DNA from: Poindextera sp036272595
GTDB taxonomy: Bacteria; Pseudomonadota; Alphaproteobacteria; Caulobacterales; Caulobacteraceae
Direction of reading: 5' to 3'
DNA: 64,000 nt
Assembly: GCA_036272595.1 (NCBI GenBank)
Contig: DATAYM010000024.1
Coordinates: 62,001 to 126,000, forward strand
Shown in pieces: positions 28,453-36,576 of the stretch (position 1 is the first letter of the stretch; each line of letters begins with the position of its first letter). The notes below the pieces were generated by a model. That model had not been told where the DNA came from, searched no databases, and saw only the letters and a list, made by a program, of their open reading frames with translations. Made by a program: the position numbers and the translations under genes.

Positions 28453-28985
28453 CCGTTGGCCGCCTCTTCGCCGGCGACCACGTGGGAGACGGCGTTGACC
28501 ACCGCGGCGATGCGCATGGCCGCCTGGATGGCCGTATTGGGCAGGCCGTGCTTCTTCAGCTCGGCCTCGTGGGCGTCGAGGCAGGCGCCGCAGCCGTTGA
28601 TCGCCGAGACCGCCATCGACCAGAGCTCGAAATCGGCCTTGTCGACCCCGGGATTGGCGATGATGTTCATGCGCAGCCGCGCCGGCAGCGTCCGGTACTC
28701 TGGATTGTGCATGATGTGGATGGCCCGATAGTAGACGTTGTTCATGGCCATGATCGCCGCCGCCGCCTTGGCCGCGGTGATCCCGGTTTCCGAGAGGCCC
28801 GATTCGCTCGCCGTCGCTTCCGTCGCCTTGACGACCGCCGGGACCCCGGCGGCGTGGGCCGAGGCCACGAAGCAGCCCCACTTCTGCTGGTCGGTGAGCA
28901 GGGTCTCGGCGGCCAGCGACGACAGGTTGAGGCTCAGGTCCTTGGCATAGACCGGCAGGGACGCGCGCAGCGCTTCGAGGTCCAT
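28449..28985 (-). CDS. ahpD: Alkyl hydroperoxidase AhpD
   Basis: 178 residues. AhpD-type proteins of the carboxymuconolactone decarboxylase family use a CxxC to reduce AhpC or peroxides directly. The active-site motif INGCGACLDAHEAEL (Cys pair near residues 131 and 134) has the conserved Glu/His context. It diverges from oxyR with 160 bases between starts, so it is probably an OxyR target. No ahpC is visible in the window; its partner would lie elsewhere. It is translationally coupled to the NUDIX gene. Confidence 0.92.
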   Translation of the reverse strand: MDLEALRASLPVYAKDLSLNLSSLAAETLLTDQQKWGCFVASAHAAGVPAVVKATEATASESGLSETGITAAKAAAAIMAMNNVYYRAIHIMHNPEYRTLPARLRMNIIANPGVDKADFELWSMAVSAINGCGACLDAHEAELKKHGLPNTAIQAAMRIAAVVNAVSHVVAGEEAANG

Positions 28986-29096
28986 CGATTTTCCTCTCTT
29001 CGGGCCCCCGGCAGCCTATCACCGCCGATCGAGCGATTGCAGGCGCAAAGCTTCCGCGCCGGCGGAGTGAAAGATGGGAATCGGCGTCTAGAAATT

Positions 29097-29106
29097 CAAT
29101 CGATTG
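29097..29106. promoter_or_regulatory. Candidate OxyR operator in the ahpD-oxyR divergent region
   Basis: The palindrome CAATCGATTG lies 39 bases upstream of the oxyR start, within the only AT-rich patch of the divergent spacer. LysR-type regulators usually bind such symmetrical sites between divergent genes. This is a position-based inference. Confidence 0.4.
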
Positions 29107-29145
29107 TTCTTTGAGCCAGCATCGAGCGGGCCTATATCGCTGCCC

Positions 29146-30039
29146 ATGCTGCCGACGTTGCGCCAACTGCAATATCTGAAGCTCCTGGCCGAACAGGGCT
29201 CGTTCAGCCGCGCCGCCGAGGCCGCGCACGTCACCCAGCCGACGCTCTCGGCCGGGGTGCAGGAGCTGGAGAAGATATTGGGCGCGCCGGTGGTCGACCG
29301 CGCCCGCGCCGGCGTCATCCTCACCCCCGTCGGCGAGGAAGCGGTCAGCCGCGCCTGCGACATCCTGGCCCGCGCCGAAGACCTGGTGCAGGCGGCCAAG
29401 AGCGCCGGCCAGCCGCTCTCCGGCCGCTTTCGGCTGGGCGTCATCCCGACCATCGCGCCCTTCCTGTTGCCCAGGGCGCTGCCGGCCCTGCGCGCGCAGT
29501 TTCCCAAGCTGAAGCTTTTCCTGCGCGAGGATCAGACCCAGAAGCTGATCGCGGCGCTGAAGGCCGGCGCCCTGGACGCAGCCCTGATCGCCCTGCCCTA
29601 CGACACCCAGGGCCTGGAGACCGCCGCGGTCGGCGACGACGAGCTGATGGCGGCCCTGCCCGCCAACCACCCGCTGGTCGGTTCGGGCCCGATCGCCCCG
29701 GAGCGGCTGGCCGGCGCCGACCTGATCCTGCTCGAGGACGGTCACTGCCTGCGCGAACACGTCCTGGCCAATTGCGGCATCGAGCCGCCCAGGCCCAATG
29801 ACGAGGGAACCTTCACGGCCACCTCCCTGCCGACCCTGGTGCAGATGATCGGCTCGGGGCTCGGCGTCTCCTTCCTGCCGGCCATGGCGGTGGAGGCGGG
29901 CTTGGCCGAGGACGCGCCGATCAGCATCCGCGCCGTCGCGACCGCCCATCCCAGCCGTCAGATCGTCGTCGCCTGGCGCGCCGGCTCCAGCCGCGGGGCC
30001 GAGGGCCGGCTGCTGGCGGAGACCCTGCGCGGGGTCTAG
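29146..30039 (+). CDS. oxyR: Hydrogen peroxide-sensing LysR regulator OxyR
   Basis: 297 residues from the ATG at 29146. The N-terminal helix-turn-helix (AEQGSFSRAAEAAHVTQPTL) is typical of LysR. The sensor domain contains LLEDGHCLREHVLANC, where two Cys 9 residues apart match the Cys199/Cys208 redox pair of enterobacterial OxyR in the same LEDGHCLR context. It would be activated by peroxide through a disulfide and switch on divergent ahpD. This identification is strong because the motif is diagnostic. Confidence 0.93.
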   Translation: MLPTLRQLQYLKLLAEQGSFSRAAEAAHVTQPTLSAGVQELEKILGAPVVDRARAGVILTPVGEEAVSRACDILARAEDLVQAAKSAGQPLSGRFRLGVIPTIAPFLLPRALPALRAQFPKLKLFLREDQTQKLIAALKAGALDAALIALPYDTQGLETAAVGDDELMAALPANHPLVGSGPIAPERLAGADLILLEDGHCLREHVLANCGIEPPRPNDEGTFTATSLPTLVQMIGSGLGVSFLPAMAVEAGLAEDAPISIRAVATAHPSRQIVVAWRAGSSRGAEGRLLAETLRGV

Positions 30040-30311
30040 CGGCCGGCGGGCGCAGGCGCGGTCCCGGCCATTCCGTCCAGCTCGTGCACCCAGGCGCCGT
30101 CGCGGCGCACGTCCACGACGCCGCAGTCCCCCACCCGGCGCAGCACCGCGCGCATCTGATAGGCCGGCGGCAGGTCGGCGAGGCGTTTCGGCCGCAGGCG
30201 CCCGGCCGAGGCGGTGGGGACGGTGTGCGGTGGCGTGCAGGCGGCGATCTGGGCCGGAGTCGGAGGCAGCGGAGCGGCGATCAGGGCCGCAGCCAGAAGC
30301 AGGGCGGACAT
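30036..30311 (-). CDS. Small secreted hypothetical protein
   Basis: 91 residues from the ATG at 30311, preceded by AAGGGAG. Residues 1-14 or so are strongly hydrophobic (LLLAAALIAAP), giving a short signal peptide, followed by a Pro-rich mature part with two Cys (IAACTPP and VGDCGVVDV). The family is not recognised. It converges on oxyR with a 4-base overlap of the stop codons. The frame remains open far upstream, but that part is repeat DNA and is not thought to be coding. Confidence 0.65.
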   Translation of the reverse strand: MSALLLAAALIAAPLPPTPAQIAACTPPHTVPTASAGRLRPKRLADLPPAYQMRAVLRRVGDCGVVDVRRDGAWVHELDGMAGTAPAPAGR

Positions 30312-30394
30312 CGCAAATCTCCCTTGGAGATCAACCACAATATTCCTTCTCCCGCCGCGGATCGCCGTAAAATTCAAAGGCCGATCACTCAGAG

Positions 30395-30527
30395 CCCCTT
30401 CCCCCTCGCGGGGAAGGGGTTGGGGATGGGGGCGCCAGCGCAAGCCTCGCTGATTTGATCGATGTTTTTCGAGCGGCCAACCGGACGGACGGTGCTGCAC
30501 CCCACCCCTGACCCCTCCCCGCAAGGG
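30395..30527. repeat. Palindromic intergenic repeat interrupted by the insertion sequence
   Basis: CCCCTTCCCCCTCG and GGGGAAGGGG (30395-30419) form a hairpin arm. CACCCCTGACCCCTCCCC with GCAAGGG (about 30503-30527) forms the start of a facing arm, and its remainder, GGGGGAGG, appears after the insertion sequence (31700-31707). The layout resembles the element at 6891-7150. Confidence 0.65.
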
Positions 30528-31694
30528 CAGGGGAATCGCATATGGCGCTGGAGTCGGATTGTTAGCTCGAACGGGATTCTGAAGTTGTCTCCATATCGGT
30601 TGGAGATGGCGGATGGAGACGTTTTCGAGCTGTTTTTCTGAGGTCGATGATCCACGGGCGGGCAACCGGCGGCACAACCTGCTTGAGCTGATGTTCGTGG
30701 CGCTGGCGGCGGTGCTGTGCGGAGCGGAGGATTGCACCGACATGGCGATCTTCGCCCGATCGAAGCTGGCCCTGCTGCAGCAGGTGGTGAAGCTGGAGCA
30801 TGGACCGCCGAGCCACGACACCTTCAGCCGGGTGTTCCGTCTGGTCGAGCCGGAGCCGTTCGAGGCGGCCTTCGCCAAGTTCACCGCCGCCTTCGCCGGA
30901 GCCCTGAAGGGCGTGGTGGCGATCGACGGCAAGGCCCTGCGCGGAGCCTATGAGCGGGGCTGCAAGACCACCCCGCTGCATCTGGTCAACATCTGGTCGG
31001 CCGAGGCGCGGCTGGTGATTGGCCAGCGCCTGGCGCCGGGCCGCAACGAAGCGCTGGGAGCTCAGCAGGCCCTGGCCCTTCTATGCCTGGACGGCTGCAT
31101 CGTCACCGCAGACGCCCTCCACTGCCGGGCCGACACCGCCCAGGCCATTCTGGACGCCGGCGCCGACTACGCCCTGGCGCTGAAGGCCAACCATCCCACC
31201 CTGCTGGCCCAGGCGCAGGCGCTCATCGAGGCCGCCGATCCGGCCCGGGAAGCGGTCAGCGGCCCAATCAAGGCCCATGACCGCGTCGAGGGGCGAACCG
31301 CCATCGTCGCCGCCGCCACCGGGATGGACTTCCCGGGCCTCGCCGCCGTCGCCAGGGTCGAGACCTATCGCAAGAGCGCCGGAGAGCCGGAGCCGGTCAT
31401 CGTCCGCTGGTTCCTGCTCTCGACCCACCTCTCCGCCGAGAAAATGATCGAGGTCGCCAGGACACACTGGACCATCGAGAACCAACTCCACTGGGTCCTC
31501 GACGTCGCCTTCGGCGAAGACGCCGCCCGCAGCCGCAAAGACAACGCCCCTCAGAACCTCGCCCTGCTCAGAAAGCTCGCCCTCAACCTCCTGCGCCAAC
31601 ATCCAGACAAAGGATCCATCAAGGGCAAGATCAAGCGCGCCGGATGGGACGACAGCTTCCTGCTCTCACTCCTCAGTCATATGCGATAGCCCTG
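30528..31694 (+). mobile_element. ISAs1-family insertion sequence
   Basis: A 1167-bp element with terminal inverted repeats. The left end CAGGGGAATCGCATATGG and the right end read inward, CAGGGCTATCGCATATGA, match at 15 of 18 positions. It encodes one full-length transposase and looks intact. The 10 bases outside each end (CCCGCAAGGG and CCCAACGGGG) match at only 6 positions, so no clean target duplication is visible. Confidence 0.88.
30613..31689 (+). CDS. ISAs1-family DDE transposase
   Basis: 358 residues, full length for the family. The catalytic acidic residues lie in VAIDGKALRG (about residue 105), TADALHC (about 165) and the ARTHWTIENQLHWVLDVAF segment (about 290) that typifies ISAs1/IS4-like transposases. 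The N-terminus has DDPRAGNRRHNLLELM, the usual ISAs1 opening. No frameshift or stop is seen, so the element may still be able to move. The ATG follows GGAGATGGCGG, and the stop codon lies at the right inverted repeat. Confidence 0.95.
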   Translation: METFSSCFSEVDDPRAGNRRHNLLELMFVALAAVLCGAEDCTDMAIFARSKLALLQQVVKLEHGPPSHDTFSRVFRLVEPEPFEAAFAKFTAAFAGALKGVVAIDGKALRGAYERGCKTTPLHLVNIWSAEARLVIGQRLAPGRNEALGAQQALALLCLDGCIVTADALHCRADTAQAILDAGADYALALKANHPTLLAQAQALIEAADPAREAVSGPIKAHDRVEGRTAIVAAATGMDFPGLAAVARVETYRKSAGEPEPVIVRWFLLSTHLSAEKMIEVARTHWTIENQLHWVLDVAFGEDAARSRKDNAPQNLALLRKLALNLLRQHPDKGSIKGKIKRAGWDDSFLLSLLSHMR

Positions 31695-31729
31695 CCCAAC
31701 GGGGGAGGATTCCGGGGTGGAGCCCCCCG

Positions 31730-32152
31730 TCAGGCGTCGACGCGGGCCTCGGCGTAGCCGCTGAGGACCTGGACGCCGTCCTGGTTAACGGTGGAGACGT
31801 CGAGTTCGACGATCTTCTGGCCGCCCTCGTCCTTGATCGCCTTGACGGTGGCGGTGGAGTCCAGGGTGTCGCCCGGCCAGACCTGGCTGGTGAAGCGCAC
31901 GCCGTACTTGGTCAGCCGCGCGTCGCCGACATAGTCGGTCAGCATCTTGCCGGTCATGCCCATGGTCAGCATGCCGTGGGCGAACACCGACGGATAGCCG
32001 GCCACCTTGGTGGTGAAGATCTCGTCGGTGTGCAGCGGGTTGTAGTCGCCCGAGGCCCCGGCGTACTGGACGATCTGGGTGCGCTTCAGGTCCTCGACCA
32101 GGCGGGCGGTGTGGGTGTCGCCTTCCTTCAGCTTGCTGGCGCTCAATGCCAT
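31730..32152 (-). CDS. MaoC-like acyl-CoA hydratase
   Basis: 140 residues of the hot-dog (R)-specific enoyl-CoA hydratase type. The hydratase motif is visible as GDYNPLHTDE, with the catalytic Asp and His, followed by VFAHGMLTMGM. It lies 15 bases downstream of the FAS1-type dehydratase-domain gene, and the two probably form a heterodimer like the HtdXYZ or HadAB/HadBC systems, in which only this subunit carries the catalytic motif. It likely acts on 3-hydroxyacyl thioesters in fatty-acid metabolism; the substrate is not known. Confidence 0.9.
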   Translation of the reverse strand: MALSASKLKEGDTHTARLVEDLKRTQIVQYAGASGDYNPLHTDEIFTTKVAGYPSVFAHGMLTMGMTGKMLTDYVGDARLTKYGVRFTSQVWPGDTLDSTATVKAIKDEGGQKIVELDVSTVNQDGVQVLSGYAEARVDA

Positions 32153-32167
32153 GTCTCGATCCTCCTC

Positions 32168-32680
32168 TTAAGACGCCGGCGCGTCGACGGGGCGTTCGGT
32201 GCGAACGCCGACGGAGCGGGCGGTGATGACCAGTTCGCCCTTCTTGTCGCGGTATTCGGTGACCGACTCCGAGAAGACCAGCTTGCCGGAGCGCTTGCCT
32301 TCCTTTTCCCAGGTCTTGCCGGGCGCCGAGGTCGCGGTCAGCACGTCGCCGGGCTTCAGGTGACGGTGATATTCGAAATGCTGCTCGGCGTGCAGGCCGC
32401 CGCCGCCTCCACCGCCGCCGCCTCCACCGCCGCCCTCGCGGGGCGGGGTCCCGGTGGGGTTCTTGCCGGAGCCGAACCAGGGCTGGCCGATCTTCGGGCG
32501 CAGGAAATAGTCGGGATCGAACTGGGCGCTGGCCTGGGCGAAGGTCGGAGGCGCGATGATGCCGCCGGCCTCCGTGCCCTTGGCGTGGTCCGCGTCGGAA
32601 TAGACGGGGTTGGGATCGCCGACCGAGCGGGCGAACATCAGGATGTGGCTGGCTTCGACGGGAAATGTTTTTGCGGCCAT
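32168..32680 (-). CDS. MaoC N-terminal-type dehydratase subunit with a polyglycine tract
   Basis: 170 residues. The sequence SVGDPNPVYSDADHA and the segment IIAPPTFAQA match the N-terminal half of MaoC-type dehydratases (FAS1_DH_region), which lack the catalytic Asp/His pair. Residues about 84-96 are 13 consecutive Gly between PPRE and LHAEQ; the DNA there is an imperfect repeat of GGCGGCGGTGGA units. The tract lies where related proteins have a surface loop before the hot-dog core. It probably pairs with the downstream catalytic subunit. The ATG follows GAGGA at good distance. Confidence 0.88.
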   Translation of the reverse strand: MAAKTFPVEASHILMFARSVGDPNPVYSDADHAKGTEAGGIIAPPTFAQASAQFDPDYFLRPKIGQPWFGSGKNPTGTPPREGGGGGGGGGGGGGLHAEQHFEYHRHLKPGDVLTATSAPGKTWEKEGKRSGKLVFSESVTEYRDKKGELVITARSVGVRTERPVDAPAS

Positions 32681-32826
32681 GGGGCTTCCTCTTCAATTCG
32701 GCCGCCCGCTTTTAAGGAGCGCGCCTTGGCTCCACTCAGCCGGCTTGGCGGGCCGCCGTCAACCGCCGATCCGACCTGACGCTGCGGCGCCTGTTCGGAT
32801 ACCCTGTTTGGCCCTAGGAGACGCCG

Positions 32827-33486
32827 ATGACCCTCGAACTCTACGCCCATCCGTTCTCGTCCTACTGCCAGAAGGTGTTCATCGCCTTCCATGAGAACGA
32901 CACCCCGTTCACCCTGCGCATGGTGGACCAGGACCATCCGGACAATGGCGCCCGGCTTGCGGCGCTCTGGCCGCTGCTGCGGTTCCCGGTGCTGGTCGAC
33001 GGGGAGCGGACCATCGTGGAGTCCAGCGCCATCATCGAGCACCTGGCGGCGCGCTATCCGGGGGCCGCGACCCTGATCCCGGCCGAGCCCGACGCGGCCG
33101 TGCGGACGCGGATGATGGACCGCATCTTCGACAACTACGTCATGACCCCGATGCAGAAGATCGTCGGCGACAGCCTGCGCCCGGAAGCCGACCGCGACGC
33201 CTTTGGGGTCGCCGAGGCCCGGCGCACGCTGGACACCGCCTATGGCTGGCTGGACGGGGTGATGGCGACGCGGACCTGGGCCAGCGGCGAGGCGTTCGAC
33301 ATGGCCGATTGCGCCGCGGCGCCGTCGCTGTTCTTCGCCGACTGGGCGCACGGGATCGATGCGAAGTTCGGGCATCTGCGCGCCTATCGCGCCCGCCTGC
33401 TGGCGCGGCCGTCGGTGGCGCGGGCGGTGGATGGCGCGCGGCCCTATCGCGCCTTCTTCCCGCTGGGCGCGCCCGACCGGGACTAG
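32827..33486 (+). CDS. Glutathione S-transferase family protein
   Basis: 219 residues. The N-terminal thioredoxin-like domain starts LELYAHPFSSYCQKVFIAF, with SSYC in the active-site position, and contains the cis-Pro motif RFPVLVDGE and the ESSAIIEHLA motif for glutathione binding. The C-terminal helical domain contains FDMADCAAAPSLF, the usual N-capping motif of GSTs. GSTs conjugate or reduce electrophiles with glutathione. The ATG follows AGGAGA. The substrate is unknown. It converges on the MFS transporter gene. Confidence 0.92.
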   Translation: MTLELYAHPFSSYCQKVFIAFHENDTPFTLRMVDQDHPDNGARLAALWPLLRFPVLVDGERTIVESSAIIEHLAARYPGAATLIPAEPDAAVRTRMMDRIFDNYVMTPMQKIVGDSLRPEADRDAFGVAEARRTLDTAYGWLDGVMATRTWASGEAFDMADCAAAPSLFFADWAHGIDAKFGHLRAYRARLLARPSVARAVDGARPYRAFFPLGAPDRD

Positions 33487-33493
33487 AGAGCGA

Positions 33494-34810
33494 TCAACCG
33501 CTTTCCGGGGCGGTGCGCATGGCCATCACGGGGCTGAGCCGCGCAATGTTCTCGCGCGAGGCGGCGCGGCCTGCGCCGAGCGCCAGCAGGATGGCCGGCG
33601 CGACGATGAGCGCGCCGAGATAGAAGGCCCCGTTGATGTTCATCATCAGCAGCGCCAGGCCGAACTGCGGCCCGACCACCCGCGCCAGCGCGCCGGTGGC
33701 GTTGTTCAGTCCCATGATCTGGCCCTGGTGGTCAGGGTCGACGCTGCGCGACAGCAGCGCGCCGGAATTGGGAAAGGCCACCGATTGGGAAAGCGCCATC
33801 AGCGCCATCAGGGCGACGCTGAACGCCCCCGAGGGGGAAATGGTCTGCAGCGCGTTGCAAAGCACGCTGCCGGCCATGCCCACCGCCAGCATCCGCCCCT
33901 CGCCGAAGCGGCGGGAGAGCGGCCCGGTCAGAAGGAACTGGCAGCCGGCCGAGACCGCGCCGGTCACCCCGAAACAGAGGCCCACCTCGCGCGGCTCCCA
34001 GCCGAACCGGTGCCGCGCCCATAGGGCGAAGGTGCTCTCGATGGCGGTGAAGGCGACGCCGACCGAGAAGGTGAGCAGCATCAGGCGGCCGACCACGGGG
34101 TGGCGGACGGCGAAGCCGAACATCGCCCAGCGGCTGGGTTGCGGCCCGTGGTCGTGGCGGCGTTCGCGGCTTTCCTTGACGATCAGCGCGATCCCGATGG
34201 CCGAGCAAAGCGCCAGGGCCGACGACAGCAGCAGCGGCAGGTGATAGCCGGCCGTGCCCTCCGAGGGCTTGGCCAGGACGCCGCCGACGAAGGGGCCCAG
34301 GATGAAGCCCAGATTGTAGGCCGCGCCGAGCCTGGCCATGCGGCCGGCGCGCAGCTCCACCGGGGTCACGTCGGCGATATAGCCCTGCACCACCGAACCG
34401 TTGCCGGCCGCCATGCCGCCCAGGACCCGGATGACGATGGCGAACCAGATGTTGGGCGCGAAGGCCAGGGCCCCGTAGCAGAGGCAGTTGGCCGCCACGG
34501 TCGAGATCAGGATCGGCTTGCGTCCCAGCCGGTCGGACAGCTTGCCCCAGAAGGGTTCGCCGAAGAACGAGCCGACCGAATAGGCCGAGAAGACCAGCCC
34601 GATCTCCCAGGGCGCGGCGTGAAAGGAGGCGGCGTAGAAGGGCAGAAACGGCACGATGACGCCGAAGCCCATCATGTTGATGAACATCACCGACAGGAGG
34701 GTGTAGAGCGCGGCGGAAGACCGCCCGCCCGTCGAAGATACCTGATCGGCGGTCATGTTCCGCAAATAGTCCGGCTCGCTCTTCGCCACAAGCGGCCAGA
34801 AACCGATCAC
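33494..34810 (-). CDS. MFS transporter, TCR/Tet type
   Basis: Up to 438 residues; a start at the ATG 34756 (MTADQVSS, 420 residues) is equally plausible. Twelve membrane segments are expected. The loop 2-3 motif GKLSDRLGRKPILIST is the MFS signature, and the first helix FINMMGFGVIVPFLPFYA resembles the Tet(A)/(B)-type drug-proton antiporters. It would export a small hydrophobic compound in exchange for protons. No TetR-type regulator adjoins it, so the resistance role is only suggested by family. Confidence 0.88.
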   Translation of the reverse strand: MIGFWPLVAKSEPDYLRNMTADQVSSTGGRSSAALYTLLSVMFINMMGFGVIVPFLPFYAASFHAAPWEIGLVFSAYSVGSFFGEPFWGKLSDRLGRKPILISTVAANCLCYGALAFAPNIWFAIVIRVLGGMAAGNGSVVQGYIADVTPVELRAGRMARLGAAYNLGFILGPFVGGVLAKPSEGTAGYHLPLLLSSALALCSAIGIALIVKESRERRHDHGPQPSRWAMFGFAVRHPVVGRLMLLTFSVGVAFTAIESTFALWARHRFGWEPREVGLCFGVTGAVSAGCQFLLTGPLSRRFGEGRMLAVGMAGSVLCNALQTISPSGAFSVALMALMALSQSVAFPNSGALLSRSVDPDHQGQIMGLNNATGALARVVGPQFGLALLMMNINGAFYLGALIVAPAILLALGAGRAASRENIARLSPVMAMRTAPESG

Positions 34811-34939
34811 GAGCCCGTGAGCGCGGAGCGTGACATCCGCGCATCAGGCGGGCGGCCTATTTGTCTCCGGAAGGCGGAAAACGCGAGGTCGGCGTCACAA
34901 ATCCGTCACGCGGCGGCGGGCCGAACCGGGCGCGGCGGG

Positions 34940-35473
34940 TCAGCGCGGCGCCAGGATCATGATCATCTGGCGGCCCTCCATGCGCGGCTCGTATTCGACC
35001 TTGGCGACCGGGTCGAAGTCGGCACGGACCTGCTGCAGGAGCTTCATGCCCAGCTCGGGGTGGCGCATCTCGCCGCCGCGGAAGCGCAAGGTCACCTTCA
35101 CCTTGTCGCCCTCCTCGAAGAAGCGGTGCATGGCGCGGGCCTTGACGTCGTAGTCGTGGGTGTCGATGTTCGGGCGGAGCTTGATCTCTTTGATTTCGAC
35201 CAGCTTCTGGCGCTTGCGGGCCGCGCCCTTCTTCTTCTGTTCTTCGAACTTGTACTTGCCGTAATCGAGAATCTTGCAGACCGGCGGGTCGGAGTTCGGA
35301 GAGACCTCCACCAGATCCAGCCCAGCTTCCTCGGCGGCTTCTAGTGCGGAGGCGGTGGGCATGACCCCTTGTTTTTCACCGTGCTCATCGATCAGCAGCA
35401 CGCGGGGGACGCGGATATCTTCATTGATGCGCGGGCCGTCCTTGGACGGGGGCGCTGGCATGGGACGACGAAT
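34940..35473 (-). CDS. infC: Translation initiation factor IF-3
   Basis: 177 residues. IF-3 keeps 30S subunits free and checks the start codon. The linker and C-terminal domains are clear: INEDIRVPRVLLIDEHGEK, VCKILDYGKYKFEEQKK and the segment TLRFRGGEMRHPELGM. The favoured start is ATT at 35473, giving MRRPMPAPP, the N-terminus common in alphaproteobacteria; AGGAG lies 9 bases upstream. A TTG at 35479 would be only 3 bases from AGGAG, and an ATG at 35461 would be too far. An ATT start is the basis of infC autocontrol in E. coli, since IF-3 rejects it. Confidence 0.95.
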   Translation of the reverse strand: MRRPMPAPPSKDGPRINEDIRVPRVLLIDEHGEKQGVMPTASALEAAEEAGLDLVEVSPNSDPPVCKILDYGKYKFEEQKKKGAARKRQKLVEIKEIKLRPNIDTHDYDVKARAMHRFFEEGDKVKVTLRFRGGEMRHPELGMKLLQQVRADFDPVAKVEYEPRMEGRQMIMILAPR

Positions 35474-35553
35474 AGGCAAGGTCTCCTGAACCGTTGGCGT
35501 TAATAAGCATAGGTGGCGAAACCTTACGCTTCCCCTGACATATGACCAAGCGC

Positions 35554-36576
35554 CTAGCGCCGATCAAGGCCGGGCAGGCGCCTCAGCGCGTCGTTCGGCA
35601 TGCTGGGGACCAGCCGGTTGACCGCGGCGATGGCGTCGCTGACCGGCAGTTCGTCGAGATTCTCCGCCTGCAGCACGGCCACGTGGCCGCGCGGGCCGCA
35701 CAGCGTCGGGTCGGAAGCCGCGGAGAACAGCACCAGGGTCGGCGCGCCGGCCGCGGCGATCAGGTGGATGGGGCCGGTGTCGTTGCCGACCGCCAGGGCG
35801 GCGCGGGCGCCCAGGGCGGCGATCTGGGCGAAGTCGGTTCGGCCGGTGAGGTCGCGGGCCAGCACCTTGCGCTGGATGGTCATGGCCAGGGCGCTTTCCT
35901 GCGGCCCGCCGACGATGAGAATATCCAGCCCCCGCTCGCGCAGATACTGGCCGAGCTCGGCGAAGCGGTCGACCGGCCAGCGTTTTTCCGGCCGGTGGGC
36001 CGAGGCGCCGGGGACCAGCAGCGCATAGGGCCGTGGGGCGGCGCCTGAATTCATCGGCCGCGCCGCGCCGGTCTTCTTCAGGATCCAGCTCAGGTCCGCC
36101 GGCGGGGCCGAGCCGGAGGTCAGCGGCGCGTCCGGCCAGATGCCGGCGTCCTTCAGCTGCTGCGCCTGGCGCTCCAGGGTGTGCATCTTGCCGCGGTCGC
36201 GGTTGCGTTGCGGCAGGCTGCAGCCGAAGGCGACCCCCGACCATTGCGGCGGGAACGGCCGCAGCATCTGGAAGTAGAAGCTGGAGCGCGACGAGGTCTG
36301 CAGGTCGTAGACCCGGTCGTAGCCGGCGCCGCGCAGCCGCCGGATCAGCGAAAGGGTCTCGCCGATCCCACCCGGCCGGCCATCGGGTTCGACCGCGTTG
36401 AAATAGGGGCTGGCCCTGGCCAGGGCCTCGAACGGCGGGGTGGTGAGAAGCGTGATGTGGGCCTCGGGGTGGGCCTCGCGGATGTGCTGCATCGCCGCCA
36501 GCGCCTGGACGAAATCGCCGAGCGCGCCGAGCTTGATCACCAGGATCTTGCGGATTTCACGCGACTTGCGGCTCAC
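35554..36576 (-). CDS. Glycosyltransferase family 9 (heptosyltransferase-like)
   Basis: 340 residues from a GTG overlapping the stop of the upstream glycosyltransferase gene (GTGA). GT9 enzymes transfer heptose or related sugars to lipopolysaccharide core. The N-terminal motif KILVIKLGALGDFVQALAA and the C-terminal nucleotide-sugar site VGNDTGPIHLIAAAGAPTL are typical of the family. With the coupled GT4 gene it probably builds core or other envelope saccharide. The longer frame to 36930 overlaps the upstream gene and is not used. Confidence 0.92.
   Translation of the reverse strand: MSRKSREIRKILVIKLGALGDFVQALAAMQHIREAHPEAHITLLTTPPFEALARASPYFNAVEPDGRPGGIGETLSLIRRLRGAGYDRVYDLQTSSRSSFYFQMLRPFPPQWSGVAFGCSLPQRNRDRGKMHTLERQAQQLKDAGIWPDAPLTSGSAPPADLSWILKKTGAARPMNSGAAPRPYALLVPGASAHRPEKRWPVDRFAELGQYLRERGLDILIVGGPQESALAMTIQRKVLARDLTGRTDFAQIAALGARAALAVGNDTGPIHLIAAAGAPTLVLFSAASDPTLCGPRGHVAVLQAENLDELPVSDAIAAVNRLVPSMPNDALRRLPGLDRR

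Noticed and set aside
30312..30932. Extension of the small secreted protein upstream through the repeat and transposase region
   Set aside because: The open frame there runs antisense to the transposase and across palindromic repeat DNA; the ribosome-binding site and signal peptide mark the start at 30311.
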